Notes: generated from the letters alone by a model not told the origin. A DNA stretch of 64,000 nucleotides from Marinococcus luteus_A (GCF_034497705.1 NZ_JAXRUV010000003.1:186001-250000); one strand, 5' to 3'. Positions 42,935-51,966 are shown, counted from the first letter of the stretch. Numbers and translations are program-made.

Positions 42935-43471
42935 ATGGCAAAAACAGTCTGGTCCGTGGACCCTGTACACAGTGAAATTGGATTTTCGGTAAAGCATATG
43001 ATGATCTCAAAAGCGAAAGGCACGTTTGACAAATTTGACGCTACGTTAAAGGTGGACGTGGAAGACTTAACAGACGCAGAAATCGAAGTGGTGATTGATG
43101 TAGCGAGTATTAATACCAGCGACGAAAACCGTGATGGTCACTTACGGTCGGCAGACTTCTTTGATGCTGAAAACTATCCCAACATGACGTTTGTAGGCAA
43201 GGAGATTAAAAAAACGGGAGAAAGTGAATATGACGTGACCGGGGATCTTACGATTAAAGGCACAACCAAAGAAGTTACTGTTGATGTTACATTTGAAGGA
43301 CAAAGCAAGGATCCGATGAGCGGAAACATAGTAGCCGGCTTCAGCGGCGAGACAACCATCAACCGGAAAGAATTCGGTTTAACATGGAACGCTACGCTTG
43401 AAACAGGCGGAGTACTTGTTGGCGAAGATGTGAAAATTAATATTGAGATGGAGCTGCATAAGCAGGACTAA
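42935..43471 (+). CDS. yceI: YceI-family lipocalin-like protein
   Basis: The 178-residue protein is a complete YceI domain: WSVDPVHSEIGFSVKHM at the start, ADFFDAENYPNMTF in the middle, and KEFGLTWNATLETGG near the end. YceI proteins form a beta barrel that binds isoprenoid-like lipids. No signal peptide is present, so it should be cytoplasmic. In a carotenoid producer a polyisoprenoid ligand is plausible, but this is inference. The ATG follows AGGAGGAG. Confidence 0.92.
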   Translation: MAKTVWSVDPVHSEIGFSVKHMMISKAKGTFDKFDATLKVDVEDLTDAEIEVVIDVASINTSDENRDGHLRSADFFDAENYPNMTFVGKEIKKTGESEYDVTGDLTIKGTTKEVTVDVTFEGQSKDPMSGNIVAGFSGETTINRKEFGLTWNATLETGGVLVGEDVKINIEMELHKQD

Positions 43472-43495
43472 AGCTTAAGCGAACAACCATTAGAA

Positions 43496-43540
43496 AAAAG
43501 CCTTTTAGAGCTCCGCGGGAGACATCTAAAAGGCTTTTCT
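43496..43540. terminator. Terminator after yceI
   Basis: The 14-bp stem AAAAGCCTTTTAGA/TCTAAAAGGCTTTT with a 15-nt loop works in both directions. It may also end the small leftward gene. Confidence 0.85.
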
Positions 43541-43575
43541 ACGTAGCCTCGGCGGGAAAATTTTAAAGGGAGGAC

Positions 43576-43668
43576 TTACCCGTAGGCACCGGCAGCTAAC
43601 AGCACGAGAGCAAAAAAGACCGCCAGTCCGACTGCAAGTCCAAAATACAACTTGATAAAACGCCACAT
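43576..43668 (-). CDS. Small membrane protein (30 residues)
   Basis: This frame starts MWRFIKLYFGLAVG and is nearly all one membrane helix with a basic N-terminus. AAAGGAG lies 11 bp before the ATG, and the yceI hairpin follows it. No family is recognised. Confidence 0.55.
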   Translation of the reverse strand: MWRFIKLYFGLAVGLAVFFALVLLAAGAYG

Positions 43669-43782
43669 AACTTTGATCGCTCCTTTAGAAGGAAAGGTGA
43701 ATGTTACTGCAGTAAAAGGTTTTCATAAAAAACCACAGAGATAAAACAGAATGAAGACAGAAGGTATAAAAATAATAATACC

Positions 43783-43826
43783 AAAAAGAGCAGGTCCTGC
43801 CCAGAAAAAGCAGACCTACTCTTTTT
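43783..43826. terminator. Terminator of the 53-residue protein gene
   Basis: The stem AAAAAGAGCAGGTC/GACCTACTCTTTTT has one mismatch and gives a T-run on both strands. It lies 73 bp past the stop of the leftward gene. Confidence 0.7.
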
Positions 43827-43898
43827 AATCGAAAGCTGTATCAATTAAACGCTTCTATATTTAAGATGCTGAATTTACAATGGTATATAAAATTTCGT

Positions 43899-44060
43899 TC
43901 AACTTTTTTTACTTTGAAGAGGCTTGTTTAAATCATCAAGGTCCTTCACATCTTTATTGTTGCCTTCTCTTATTTCTTTCCGATACTTATCGAGACGCGC
44001 TTGTTTTTCATCCAGCTCGGCCAATACTTTTGGACAGTCTGTACTATTTTTCTTTTTCAT
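43899..44060 (-). CDS. Uncharacterised small helical protein (53 residues)
   Basis: The frame starts MKKKNSTDCPKVLAELDEK and continues as a charged helix with QARLDKYRKEIREG. AGAGGGG lies before the ATG. It has no membrane segment and no recognised family. Its terminator and site suggest it is a real gene. Confidence 0.6.
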   Translation of the reverse strand: MKKKNSTDCPKVLAELDEKQARLDKYRKEIREGNNKDVKDLDDLNKPLQSKKS

Positions 44061-44235
44061 TTCAAACCCCTCTTTCTAATAGTTATCATTAAATTCAGTA
44101 TGTTGGATTTTTAAAGCTTTTACAATAGGTATATAGATGATAAATGGTTCACATGTTTAAAAATGGTAAATATGCAAGATAGTACATTTCATGAAAAGGG
44201 AAGGGATGGAGCCTGTTGAAAGCAGCTATTGGCAC

Positions 44236-44270
44236 GAAAAAAGCAGCGCCCAAATTGTAAGGGCACTGCC
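44236..44270 (-). terminator. Terminator after the Na/Pi cotransporter gene
   Basis: On the minus strand GCAGTGCCC pairs with GGGCGCTGC and is followed by T6. Confidence 0.85.
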
Positions 44271-44276
44271 TGCTTA

Positions 44277-45920
44277 TTAATTGCTTTCTTTCATTTTATG
44301 ATCATCATCAAGCACAGTCTCAGCAATGTTTACGGCATGATCACCGATCCGTTCGAGGTTGCTTAAGAAGTCTACAAATACAATGCCGGCGGAACCGGAG
44401 CACTGGCCTTCATTCAGGCGCAGAATGTGTTTTTTCCGAAGCTTCCGTTCCAGTCGGTCAATCTCTTCTTCCTGCTTCAGCACCTGAGTGGCAGTTTCGT
44501 GGTTATCCTGCTCGAGTGCTTCAATTGATTGAGAAAACGTGCTCATGGTTAATTCATACATCTGATTCAAATCCTTGTATGCTTCAGTGGACAGTGTCAC
44601 CTTATTGGACACCTGGTAATCAACAAGCTCCATCAGGTTTTCTACATGGTCGCTCACACGTTCAATGTCTCTCGTGGTATCCATCAAAACCGAATGCTGG
44701 CGTGAGCTTTCGGATGAAAGAGACCTTGAAGAAATGCCGGTTAAATAATTGGTGATATTTTTATCCAGATTGTTGACGGCTTCTTCATATTTAACAATTT
44801 TTTCAGCACTTTTTTTATTTTTGGTTTCTAGATAGGATTCGCTTTGTTTCAATCCTTTTTCAGCATATTCCGCCATCCGGAGCGTCTCTAATTTAGCCTG
44901 ATCCAGGGCGATGGATGGTGATTGCTGAATAAAGAGCGGATCAAGATGCTTTGTTGTGTAGTCGATTTCCTCTTCCCGGCTCGGAATCAGCTTGGTCACA
45001 ATGTAGGCAAGAACCCCGACGAACGGCACCTGAATGAGCACATTGGTAACGTTGAAGATCCCGTGAGCAAAGGCAATAGTCATTGGTGGATTCAACTGCA
45101 GGGCGTCCTGCAGATAGCTGATGAATGCGGTGTATGGCACGAGCAGAATCAGCACGATCGCTGCTCCTAGTACGTTGAAGATCACGTGAACCATCGCGGC
45201 CCGTTTAGCTGCGACAGAAGCTCCAATGGCTGCAATGACGGCGGTGATGGTGGTGCCAATGTTATCGCCAAACAGGATCGGCAGGGCTGCTTCGAGGGGG
45301 ATCGTCCCCTGGCTGAACAGTTCCTGGAGCAGGCCAATCGTGGCCGATGAGCTTTGCAGGCCAACGGTGAACAGTACGCCAACCAACACTCCGAGCAGCG
45401 GGTTTTCACTCATACTGATGGTTAAATCGTTAAAGGCAGGCAAATCTTCTAGAGGAGCCACGCCTTCTCCCATTAATGTCAGTCCATAAAACAGGGCTCC
45501 GAAACCGAAAAAAGTCTGGCCAATGTTGTTGGTTTTTTTATTTTTGAAGAAAAAGATCATTACTGTGCCGAGGAATAAAATCGGTAGAGCATAAGCCTCT
45601 AAATCGATTCCGATAATGAATGCCGTGACAGTCGTTCCAATATTGGCTCCCATAATGACACCGATCGCCTGCCGGAGAGTCATAAATCCTGCGCTGACCA
45701 GGCCGACGGTTAAAACAGTTGTACTGGAGCTGGACTGAATAAGAATTGTGACTAAGGTACCGGTAAGCACACCTAAAAACGGATTACTTGTAAACTTATC
45801 TAAAAGGTTGCGAAGACCGTCACCGGCAATCTTCTGAAGTCCGTCTCCCATGAATTTAATACCGAATAAAAAGATGCCCAAACCACCGAAAAACGTAAAC
45901 AAAAGCGTTTGAATATCCAA
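44277..45920 (-). CDS. Na+/phosphate cotransporter family protein with PhoU-like domain
   Basis: The 547-residue protein has a membrane half (about residues 1-310) with the two inverted QSSS repeats of the NptA/PF02690 family (LIQSSSSTTVL and GLQSSSATIGLL). A cytoplasmic helical C-terminal domain (about 345-540) resembles PhoU, with LERIGDHAVNIAE. It probably imports phosphate with Na+, which would suit a halophile. It starts at TTG after AAGGGGAGG. No pst or pho genes are adjacent. Confidence 0.9.
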   Translation of the reverse strand: MDIQTLLFTFFGGLGIFLFGIKFMGDGLQKIAGDGLRNLLDKFTSNPFLGVLTGTLVTILIQSSSSTTVLTVGLVSAGFMTLRQAIGVIMGANIGTTVTAFIIGIDLEAYALPILFLGTVMIFFFKNKKTNNIGQTFFGFGALFYGLTLMGEGVAPLEDLPAFNDLTISMSENPLLGVLVGVLFTVGLQSSSATIGLLQELFSQGTIPLEAALPILFGDNIGTTITAVIAAIGASVAAKRAAMVHVIFNVLGAAIVLILLVPYTAFISYLQDALQLNPPMTIAFAHGIFNVTNVLIQVPFVGVLAYIVTKLIPSREEEIDYTTKHLDPLFIQQSPSIALDQAKLETLRMAEYAEKGLKQSESYLETKNKKSAEKIVKYEEAVNNLDKNITNYLTGISSRSLSSESSRQHSVLMDTTRDIERVSDHVENLMELVDYQVSNKVTLSTEAYKDLNQMYELTMSTFSQSIEALEQDNHETATQVLKQEEEIDRLERKLRKKHILRLNEGQCSGSAGIVFVDFLSNLERIGDHAVNIAETVLDDDHKMKESN

Positions 45921-46105
45921 AACAATAATTCCTCCCCTTGATGTCTATCTAAAACAAATTACTGCAATACCCTCTACAGTTTTAAAGCATGGGGACCCGT
46001 AATGTAAATAAAGGAATTATTAAGATTTTGTAAAGACAGGGGAAGAGACGGAAGCATAAAGGATAAAGGCAAAAAGGGGAGGAATATTCGCTTCTATTTA
46101 TTAAT

Positions 46106-46137
46106 AAAGCAGACTCCATTGTATCAGAGTCTGCTTT
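46106..46137 (-). terminator. Terminator of the 83-residue protein gene
   Basis: The 11-bp stem AAAGCAGACTC/GAGTCTGCTTT with a 10-nt loop is followed on the minus strand by ATTAATAAA. Confidence 0.7.
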
Positions 46138-46163
46138 GTTCACGTTTATCTGCGAAAATACAA

Positions 46164-46415
46164 TTATTGATAGGCCGAACGGTACGAAGAAGCACTGAGA
46201 TCATAAACCTCCCAGGCAGTTTTTAACGATTGCACATCAGGGAGAAATCGAATAGCAACTCCTTTAACAGCAAATGGATGCAAAGTACGGAACAATACTT
46301 CGATATCTTCATGCACCGCCACACAAGGCTCGTCTGCAAACCACGATAAACTTGCAGGGGTTCCTACAATAATTTCCGTTCCCTGAATGGTGTAGCCGAT
46401 AATCAGCGGGGTCAT
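46164..46415 (-). CDS. Uncharacterised small protein (83 residues)
   Basis: The protein begins MTPLIIGYTIQGTEIIVG and appears to be a compact alpha/beta domain without membrane segments. I do not recognise it. AAGGAGGG precedes the ATG at 46415. It shares direction and possibly a transcript with the next gene to the right. Confidence 0.65.
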   Translation of the reverse strand: MTPLIIGYTIQGTEIIVGTPASLSWFADEPCVAVHEDIEVLFRTLHPFAVKGVAIRFLPDVQSLKTAWEVYDLSASSYRSAYQ

Positions 46416-46471
46416 AGAATAATCCCTCCTTGGGGACCGCTAAACTATTTCGCAATTTGAAATGGGAGCTG

Positions 46472-46933
46472 TTACCACTGAGTAGTCTTTGGAATCCAAC
46501 GGGACGTCTGACTATCTAAAACTTCTACATGGTTACCAAAAAACGAGGTTTTCTGATAAAGCTGCCAGTATTTCCGGAATAAATGCATCGTCCATTCTTC
46601 CAGGGAAAGCATCGTGCGGTCGTCTGGCGGTGAGGAAGTAATACAGTAGGTGCCATAAAAGAAGCGTTTAATTTTTGGATCTACATTAAGTGCAGGAGCA
46701 TCAAGTGCAATATAGGCGGCACAGTTCAGTGTTTTTGGTAAAGGGTCGTCAGCAAATAAGGAATAATTCTGCCATTCGTGCGGGTGGTAATAGTACATAT
46801 AAAAAGGAAGCAGCAGCGCCATCTCAAAATCCTCTGATGCCTGCTGGACAAATCCTTCCACGCTTGAAGGGCCGTTCTGGTCAAGATGCTCTATCATTTC
46901 TTCAAACACAGCATGTTTCATTTCATATTTCAT
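46472..46933 (-). CDS. Uncharacterised protein (153 residues)
   Basis: The protein is soluble, aromatic-rich (FYMYYYHPHEW, LFRKYWQLYQ) and acidic. No family is recognised. AAAGGAG precedes the ATG at 46933. It lies 56 bp ahead of the 83-residue gene. There is no sign of a signal peptide. Confidence 0.65.
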   Translation of the reverse strand: MKYEMKHAVFEEMIEHLDQNGPSSVEGFVQQASEDFEMALLLPFYMYYYHPHEWQNYSLFADDPLPKTLNCAAYIALDAPALNVDPKIKRFFYGTYCITSSPPDDRTMLSLEEWTMHLFRKYWQLYQKTSFFGNHVEVLDSQTSRWIPKTTQW

Positions 46934-47586
46934 AAATGCTGCTCCTTTCTCCGGGTCTGCAGCATTTCAATCATAAAAAAAGCTTTTAATTTAAATATAA
47001 ACAACCAGGGTTGGATAGCGGTATGGTTGAAATGCACAACCCGCTTTATAACAAAAATTTTGAAAACTATAAAAATCTTTATTTATTAAATTGTTTTCCC
47101 GCTGAATGATATATTACTCATATCTAAGGTCTTAATTTTAACCATGTGAAAATTAGCATAATATATACATAATTTAGGAGGAACAGCAGCTTTGCATTTA
47201 AATGAAAATAATATGAAAAGTGTTGGGAGAGTATGCATTCAGTTTAAAAATAATCGAAATTGACCTTTTATATGTAAAAATTGTATAAGTTAATTTAAGT
47301 ACAACAATATATACTGAGAAAATGAAAATTTTATGCATTGAATAATATGATTCAGCAGCACAAGTAAAAGTATACAAAAACTCAAAAGAATGAAGAAAAA
47401 TATCTGAAGTAGTCATTATTATAAAAAGACAGTCAAGCAGAACAATTATCCTGACACCGGAAATAAAAATAAGGAAAACGACAGCGAAAAACGGAATGAG
47501 CCTGCAGGAACCAGTTCAATGACCCGTCTGTATACAATAAAAAGCAATGCCTTTCCTGTTATCGGATAGGCATTGCTGTTTTAGCA
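46934..47586. other. AT-rich intergenic stretch of about 650 bp
   Basis: No convincing gene is seen. A strong site AGGAGG (47176-47181) precedes a 23-codon TTG-started frame (47192-47263, LHLNENNMKSVGRVC then QFKNNRN), which may be a tiny peptide or a remnant. Other frames lack binding sites. The right end holds a terminator. Confidence 0.4.
47536..47580 (-). terminator. Terminator of the 111-residue protein gene
   Basis: The 10-bp stem AGCAATGCCT/AGGCATTGCT is followed on the minus strand by a T-rich tract. Confidence 0.75.
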
Positions 47587-47922
47587 CTATTTACTTTTGC
47601 GGCGCCCGGCTTTCTGTATTTCGGCTTTCGTTTGTTCGATCAGTTTATCACTCATATTAGCCATGGCCTGTGTGTGCGGGTTATAGCTGAAAAAGATAGC
47701 TGGAAGAGGGAAAGAGGATTCTTTTGTTTCAGCCCAGACCTCTTCAATTTCCTCCGGCAATTCATAAAATCCCACAGCCCAGACGTCAGGGAGCACATGA
47801 TAATGGCTGTCCCGGAGGTTTACGCTTTGTCCCCCGCCGAACAGCTGCCTCCGGGTATAGTGCCGTTCCACTACCGTCCCGTCCTCCTGAAGCATCACTG
47901 CCCGGTATTTTGTTTCTTCCAT
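47587..47922 (-). CDS. Uncharacterised protein (111 residues)
   Basis: The protein is soluble with a basic end (KAGRRKSK). The centre holds aromatic strands (VWAVGFYELPEE, PAIFFSYNPHTQ). I do not recognise it. AAGGT precedes the ATG. It forms a single-gene unit. Confidence 0.6.
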   Translation of the reverse strand: MEETKYRAVMLQEDGTVVERHYTRRQLFGGGQSVNLRDSHYHVLPDVWAVGFYELPEEIEEVWAETKESSFPLPAIFFSYNPHTQAMANMSDKLIEQTKAEIQKAGRRKSK

Positions 47923-48082
47923 AGTAGTCGACCTTCTTTCTGCACCATTAATTTATCGAATGAAATCTAAACCTCATGTTCCCGGTGAAAAGTAAAAATA
48001 AAAGTATTAACAACCGGACGAGCACTTTAATTTTGCAATAGATCTGTTTGAAAGAAAGACAAAGGCTTTATACACTTCCAAA

Positions 48083-48649
48083 TCAAGCATTAGTATTTTT
48101 AGAGTGGCAGGGACAGGTACGAACATGGTCATCCACCATACCAATAGCCTGCATAAATGAATACACCGTTACCGGTCCGACAAATTTAAATTGCCGTTTT
48201 TTCAATTCCCTGCTTATTTGGGTAGACAGCTCTGTATAAGAGGGAACCTCTGCTTCTTCTTTCCACTCATGAATAATTGGGGTGAAATCAACATACCGCC
48301 AAAAGAAGGAAGACAGGCTGCCGTATTCGTCCTGGATAGTCAGGACTTTTACAGCGTTATTTCGCACAGAAGCTAATTTGGCAGGATGCTTGATCACTCC
48401 GTAATGATTCCGGATATACTCCAGGTCTTCGTCTGTCATGGAAGCGCACTTCTGAATATCAAATTGCTGAAAAGCCTCCTGGTAATGGTGCCGTTTAGCA
48501 AGCACCGTGTTCCAGGATAGTCCGGATTGAGCGCCTTCCAGCGTTAGAAGCTCAAATAAATAGCTGTCATCTGTATACGGACGTCCCCATTCATTATCAT
48601 GATACTCCTGCATACGTTCATTTTTTCGTGACCACGAACATCTTTCCAA
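48083..48649 (-). CDS. tag: DNA-3-methyladenine glycosylase I
   Basis: Tag removes 3-methyladenine from alkylated DNA. The 188-residue protein has the zinc snap formed by Cys in ERCSW, His in YHDNEWG and the C-terminal His and Cys in DDHVRTCPCH. The helix-hairpin region SGLSWNTVLAKR is conserved. It starts at TTG 8 bp after AGGAGG. Confidence 0.93.
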   Translation of the reverse strand: MERCSWSRKNERMQEYHDNEWGRPYTDDSYLFELLTLEGAQSGLSWNTVLAKRHHYQEAFQQFDIQKCASMTDEDLEYIRNHYGVIKHPAKLASVRNNAVKVLTIQDEYGSLSSFFWRYVDFTPIIHEWKEEAEVPSYTELSTQISRELKKRQFKFVGPVTVYSFMQAIGMVDDHVRTCPCHSKNTNA

Positions 48650-48794
48650 ATGAAATTCCTCCTTTTGATCACATTACTGTTTGAAATAAATTAACTATAT
48701 CATAAGGCAGCACGTGCTGAAGCATATGGCATTGCATGGTAAAAGAGTTACATTCAAAGACTGCAATCAACTTCAAACAAAAGCGAATTTCTTG

Positions 48795-48813
48795 TTACAT
48801 TTTTGTAATGTAA
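48795..48813. promoter_or_regulatory. 19-bp inverted repeat ahead of the winged-helix gene
   Basis: Arms TTACATT and AATGTAA flank a 5-nt centre, with an inner TTACA/TGTAA pair. It is operator-like and 138 bp upstream of the helix-turn-helix gene, so it may be an autoregulatory site. Confidence 0.4.
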
Positions 48814-48950
48814 GGGTTTTCAAAGTCTTTTTTATGCGCTAGGATGGGAAAAAGAATCGTTAGAGAAAAAACATAGCCAGTGGAATTAATCTTGAAAAAT
48901 CGTAAGCAGCAGTACCGTCAAATAACCTGATAACAATGGAGGGGTGGCTC

Positions 48951-49256
48951 TTGCTGGAAAATAGAGAATATCAACAATCATTACATGAGGGGGTTAATCC
49001 AGCAATTGTAAGAGAGGTGGGATACGAAGAAGCAGTAATATACAGTGCGCTCGTAAACGAATTTAAAGAGCAAACGGCTTATTTTAGATTTTTAGAGGAT
49101 GGATGGTTTCACTGCCAGGAGGCTGAACTTGCAGCGCAAACACAGATGTCAGAGCGTTATTTGCGTAAAAAAGTTAGAAAATTACAACGATTGGGGGTTA
49201 TAGAGAAACGGAAGCTGTATGGCGAGAATCTTTATTACTATCGTATAGCTGTATAA
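48951..49256 (+). CDS. Winged helix-turn-helix protein (101 residues)
   Basis: The C-terminal half, QMSERYLRKKVRKLQRLGVI then EKRKLYGENLYYYRI, is a winged helix of the type found in plasmid and phage replication initiators (HTH_36-like). The N-terminal part is helical. The start is placed at TTG 48951 because GGAGGGG lies just before it; an ATG at 48936 has no site. The target is unknown. Confidence 0.7.
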   Translation: MLENREYQQSLHEGVNPAIVREVGYEEAVIYSALVNEFKEQTAYFRFLEDGWFHCQEAELAAQTQMSERYLRKKVRKLQRLGVIEKRKLYGENLYYYRIAV

Positions 49257-49332
49257 TAAAAAGAAGAAGTTTTTTTCTTGATTAAAGGTCCATTATGGGT
49301 GCTCCGCTTAAAACCGTGAAATAGATCTAATA

Positions 49333-49368
49333 AGCCCTTTGAGTTTTTTAAACTCGAGGGGCTGTTTT
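49333..49368 (+). terminator. Terminator after the winged-helix gene
   Basis: The 14-bp stem AGCCCTTTGAGTTT/AAACTCGAGGGGCT with G-T pairs is followed by GTTTTG. Confidence 0.65.
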
Positions 49369-49546
49369 GTATGGTTGCATGATCATTATACAGATTATTT
49401 TACGGAATAGTTTGATTGAGTCTTTGGACCCAATTTTATAAACAAGCAAGTGATAATCATCATTAAAACCGTTTAATGACAGTGTGAGCAGGTGAGTAGT
49501 TATAAAGGACGTATTTCTCTTATTAAATACATATAAGTCATATATA

Positions 49547-49572
49547 GTTTGATTTACGCATCTGTGGGGGAT
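49547..49572 (+). promoter_or_regulatory. Sigma-B-type promoter of the amaP operon
   Basis: GTTTGA and GGGGAT are separated by 14 bp, close to the sigma-B consensus GTTTAA/GGGTAT. The asp23 operon of Staphylococcus is a known sigma-B target. Confidence 0.55.
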
Positions 49573-49644
49573 ATTGGGTGTAACGCTTTGCCTCCGCTTT
49601 TTTATTTAAGCACCGGGCAGACGGGAGGAGAGGAGGGAGAGATA

Positions 49645-50193
49645 GTGAATGGTTTTACTCGCTTCATAGGATTTTTATTCGCAGTGGCAACAATTGTTTT
49701 TTCTGCAGTAGCACTTCTGTACCTGTTCGATATCGGGACGAGCGCTTCGGTAATCGACGGTTGGATTAACAGCAGTGCCGGCTTTTGGATTATCATTGGT
49801 ACAGCCATTTTCATCGGACTCATATCATTAGTAATGCTTGTAGCATCTTTAACGGGACCGTCGAGCTCGACTGATGGTCTGAAAATTGAAACAGCGGATG
49901 GAACAATCGATATTACAAAAGCATCTATTCGTTCTACTGTTTACCAGACCCTAAAAGAGTACACAGAGCTTCGGTCCCCGGAGGTGAATGTACAGATTCA
50001 CCGGAAGGAAAATACTGTGACGATCCGTACGTCCTTCCATTTATTCCGGGAAACTGGAGCCCAGACGCTTACGAAAAACGTCCAGCAGCGTGTAAAAGAA
50101 AACGTTGAAGCGTGGCTCGAAGTCCCGGTCCGGGAAGTCCGGGTAACCGTACATGAACCGAAAGTCGATAAGAAAAAGGCCCGCGTAGTGTAA
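49645..50193 (+). CDS. amaP: Alkaline shock membrane anchor protein AmaP
   Basis: AmaP tethers Asp23 to the cell membrane. The 182-residue protein has two membrane helices (about residues 5-25 and 45-68) and then a cytoplasmic domain with KIETADGTIDITKASIRSTV and a C-terminal Asp23-like strand pattern. The GTG at 49645 follows GGAGGGAGA and gives the usual length. The next two genes encode the DUF2273 protein and Asp23, as in Staphylococcus. Confidence 0.9.
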   Translation: MNGFTRFIGFLFAVATIVFSAVALLYLFDIGTSASVIDGWINSSAGFWIIIGTAIFIGLISLVMLVASLTGPSSSTDGLKIETADGTIDITKASIRSTVYQTLKEYTELRSPEVNVQIHRKENTVTIRTSFHLFRETGAQTLTKNVQQRVKENVEAWLEVPVREVRVTVHEPKVDKKKARVV

Positions 50194-50205
50194 GGAGGGA
50201 GAACC

Positions 50206-50424
50206 ATGAAGGAAGAAACGTGGCAGCGCCTGTACCTGTACAGGGGGCGAATAATCAGCCTGCTGTTTGCTATAGTTTTTAGCATTTTGTACCTGACCGT
50301 CGGTTTTGGACACGCCCTGGTGGTGCTTCTCTTCTTATTGATTGGGATCATGATCGGGAAAATTATCGATGGTGACCTGAGAGTCGACCAGCTGCTTACT
50401 TTTTTGTTCCAACGGGAAAGGTGA
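50206..50424 (+). CDS. DUF2273-family small membrane protein
   Basis: The 72-residue protein has two hydrophobic helices (about residues 15-33 and 36-52) and ends with IDGDLRVDQLLTF-type sequence. It belongs to DUF2273, a family found between amaP and asp23. Its function is unknown. AAGGAGGG precedes the ATG. Confidence 0.88.
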   Translation: MKEETWQRLYLYRGRIISLLFAIVFSILYLTVGFGHALVVLLFLLIGIMIGKIIDGDLRVDQLLTFLFQRER

Positions 50425-50473
50425 AAAATTTTTGGTTCATAAAATAAAACTATGTTAGAAGGAGGCTTTTCCA

Positions 50474-50905
50474 ATGGAAAACCAACCACAGGCAAATACC
50501 CCCACCGAAAGAAAACAGGAAAGCAAATTAACATTTGAGGATCATGTAATAAAAAAGATTGCGGCTATTTCCGCTCAGGAAGTCGACGGTATTTTGGAAA
50601 TGAGTGGCGGCTTTTTTGAAGAAATGTCCGACCGTATCGGCAGTAACGATAACATTACCAAAGGTGTGAATGCCGATGTCGGGGAAAAACAGGCAGCCAT
50701 TGATATTTCCTGCATTGTAGAATACGGAAAAAGCATTCCCGGCATGTATGAGCAGCTGAAACAGGCGGTCAAACGGGCTATTTCTGAAATGACGGGGCTC
50801 GAAGTAACAGAGATTAATATGCATGTAGAGGACGTGCTGACAAAAGAAGAGTACAAACAAAAGAAAACGAGCCGCCGTGATCAGCAAAACGAACGGGTGG
50901 AATAA
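50474..50905 (+). CDS. asp23: Asp23/Gls24-family envelope stress protein
   Basis: The 143-residue protein has the DUF322 signature DHVIKKIAAISAQEVDGILE and the strand GLEVTEINMHVEDVL. In Staphylococcus Asp23 forms filaments at the membrane through AmaP and is induced by cell-wall and alkaline stress. The operon context here supports the same role. It differs from the YqhY paralogue at 7.1-7.5 kb. Confidence 0.92.
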   Translation: MENQPQANTPTERKQESKLTFEDHVIKKIAAISAQEVDGILEMSGGFFEEMSDRIGSNDNITKGVNADVGEKQAAIDISCIVEYGKSIPGMYEQLKQAVKRAISEMTGLEVTEINMHVEDVLTKEEYKQKKTSRRDQQNERVE

Positions 50906-50951
50906 CATCCGTCACCAATATTTCCAGAAGTTGAAAATCTTTTTTAATGAT

Positions 50952-50990
50952 AGCTGTCTTATTCTCCTCGGGAGAAAGACAGCTTTTTTA
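50952..50990 (+). terminator. Terminator after asp23
   Basis: The stem AGCTGTCTT/AAGACAGCT, with an inner TCTCC/GGAGA helix, is followed by T6. Confidence 0.9.
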
Positions 50991-51132
50991 TTTAGCGGCG
51001 AGTATAAAAATATGGATGAAAGAAATTTTTGTACTTATTAGTTTGATTAAGGGGTATATAAGGTAAAGTAAGTCAAATATGAAGGAATTTATGAAAAATA
51101 TCCGGAAACGGGCGGGAAATGAGGGATAACCG

Positions 51133-51915
51133 ATGGCTGTAAGGGAATCAGCTTCCGATGAATACCAACAATCGGCAGTAGTCATCGTCGATAATGGAGG
51201 AGTGGAGGAAAGGGTAAATCTTCGCGTTTTGAGTAATAAAGCTATTAAAGCATTGGCAAAAGACAGCGGCTTAAAAGTTAAAACAACCAGAAAACAGGAT
51301 ATGATTGATGAAATTATAAATCAGGCAGCTGGGTCTAAGCTGACGGTTAAACATGAGGAAGCAGAAAATGCAGAAGGTGCGTCTGAGAGTCAAAAAAATG
51401 AAGAAAACTACGCTGGAGTTATTATTACGAATAAGGATGGAAATGAAGAAGAGGTTAACCTGCATTCGATGGATAAGCAGGCTGTTAAAAAACTGGCGGC
51501 AGACAGCGGCTTCCAAGTAACGAAAGAAGACAAAGACAGTATGATTCAGGAAATTATGAAGCAGGTCAATGAAGCGTATGAGGGGAGAAAAGAAACGCCT
51601 GATGAGAGTAGTAACGAAGACCTTTCTGAAAAAGAAGAAAATAAGAACAGCGCAGACAAATCAGGTGCTGCAAATTCTTCTTTCCTATCGAAAGCTGCAC
51701 ATAAAAGCCTCGTCCGCAATATTTCACGTACCCTGGCTGCAGAACGGAAGGATGACATGTATAAAGACCTCAAAGAAGAGCTCAAGCAGCAGATGAAAAA
51801 CGCATTTATGGATAATTCGTGGAACGATTTAATGAAAGAAGTTAAATCAGAAGCCGCGAAAAACAGCAGAAATGGAAAGAAAGCCTCGTCTATCAAGGCC
51901 CGTACCGACGGATAG
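51133..51915 (+). CDS. Protein with duplicated SAP-like module
   Basis: I do not recognise this 260-residue protein as a named family. Residues 15-64 and 95-144 are two copies of a 50-residue unit with about half of positions identical. Each has a beta-hairpin (VVIVDNGGVEERVNL, VIITNKDGNEEEVNL) and then two helices of SAP or Rho-N type (AIKALAKDSGLKV, AVKKLAADSGFQV). An acidic linker (145-180) and a basic helical C-terminus follow. SAP-like folds often bind nucleic acid. It is followed after 51 bp by the GvpO-like gene. Confidence 0.7.
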   Translation: MAVRESASDEYQQSAVVIVDNGGVEERVNLRVLSNKAIKALAKDSGLKVKTTRKQDMIDEIINQAAGSKLTVKHEEAENAEGASESQKNEENYAGVIITNKDGNEEEVNLHSMDKQAVKKLAADSGFQVTKEDKDSMIQEIMKQVNEAYEGRKETPDESSNEDLSEKEENKNSADKSGAANSSFLSKAAHKSLVRNISRTLAAERKDDMYKDLKEELKQQMKNAFMDNSWNDLMKEVKSEAAKNSRNGKKASSIKARTDG

Positions 51916-51966
51916 AGGGTCGGTAGGGTCATTCAGGTTCGAGCATTAAAGAAAGGGGAAAACATA

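Noticed and set aside
43880..44092. A 70-codon plus-strand frame.
   Set aside because: It is antisense to the 53-residue gene, which has a proper site and terminator.
47198..47416. A 72-codon minus-strand frame in the AT-rich gap.
   Set aside because: It is low-complexity, AT-driven sequence with no ribosome binding site.
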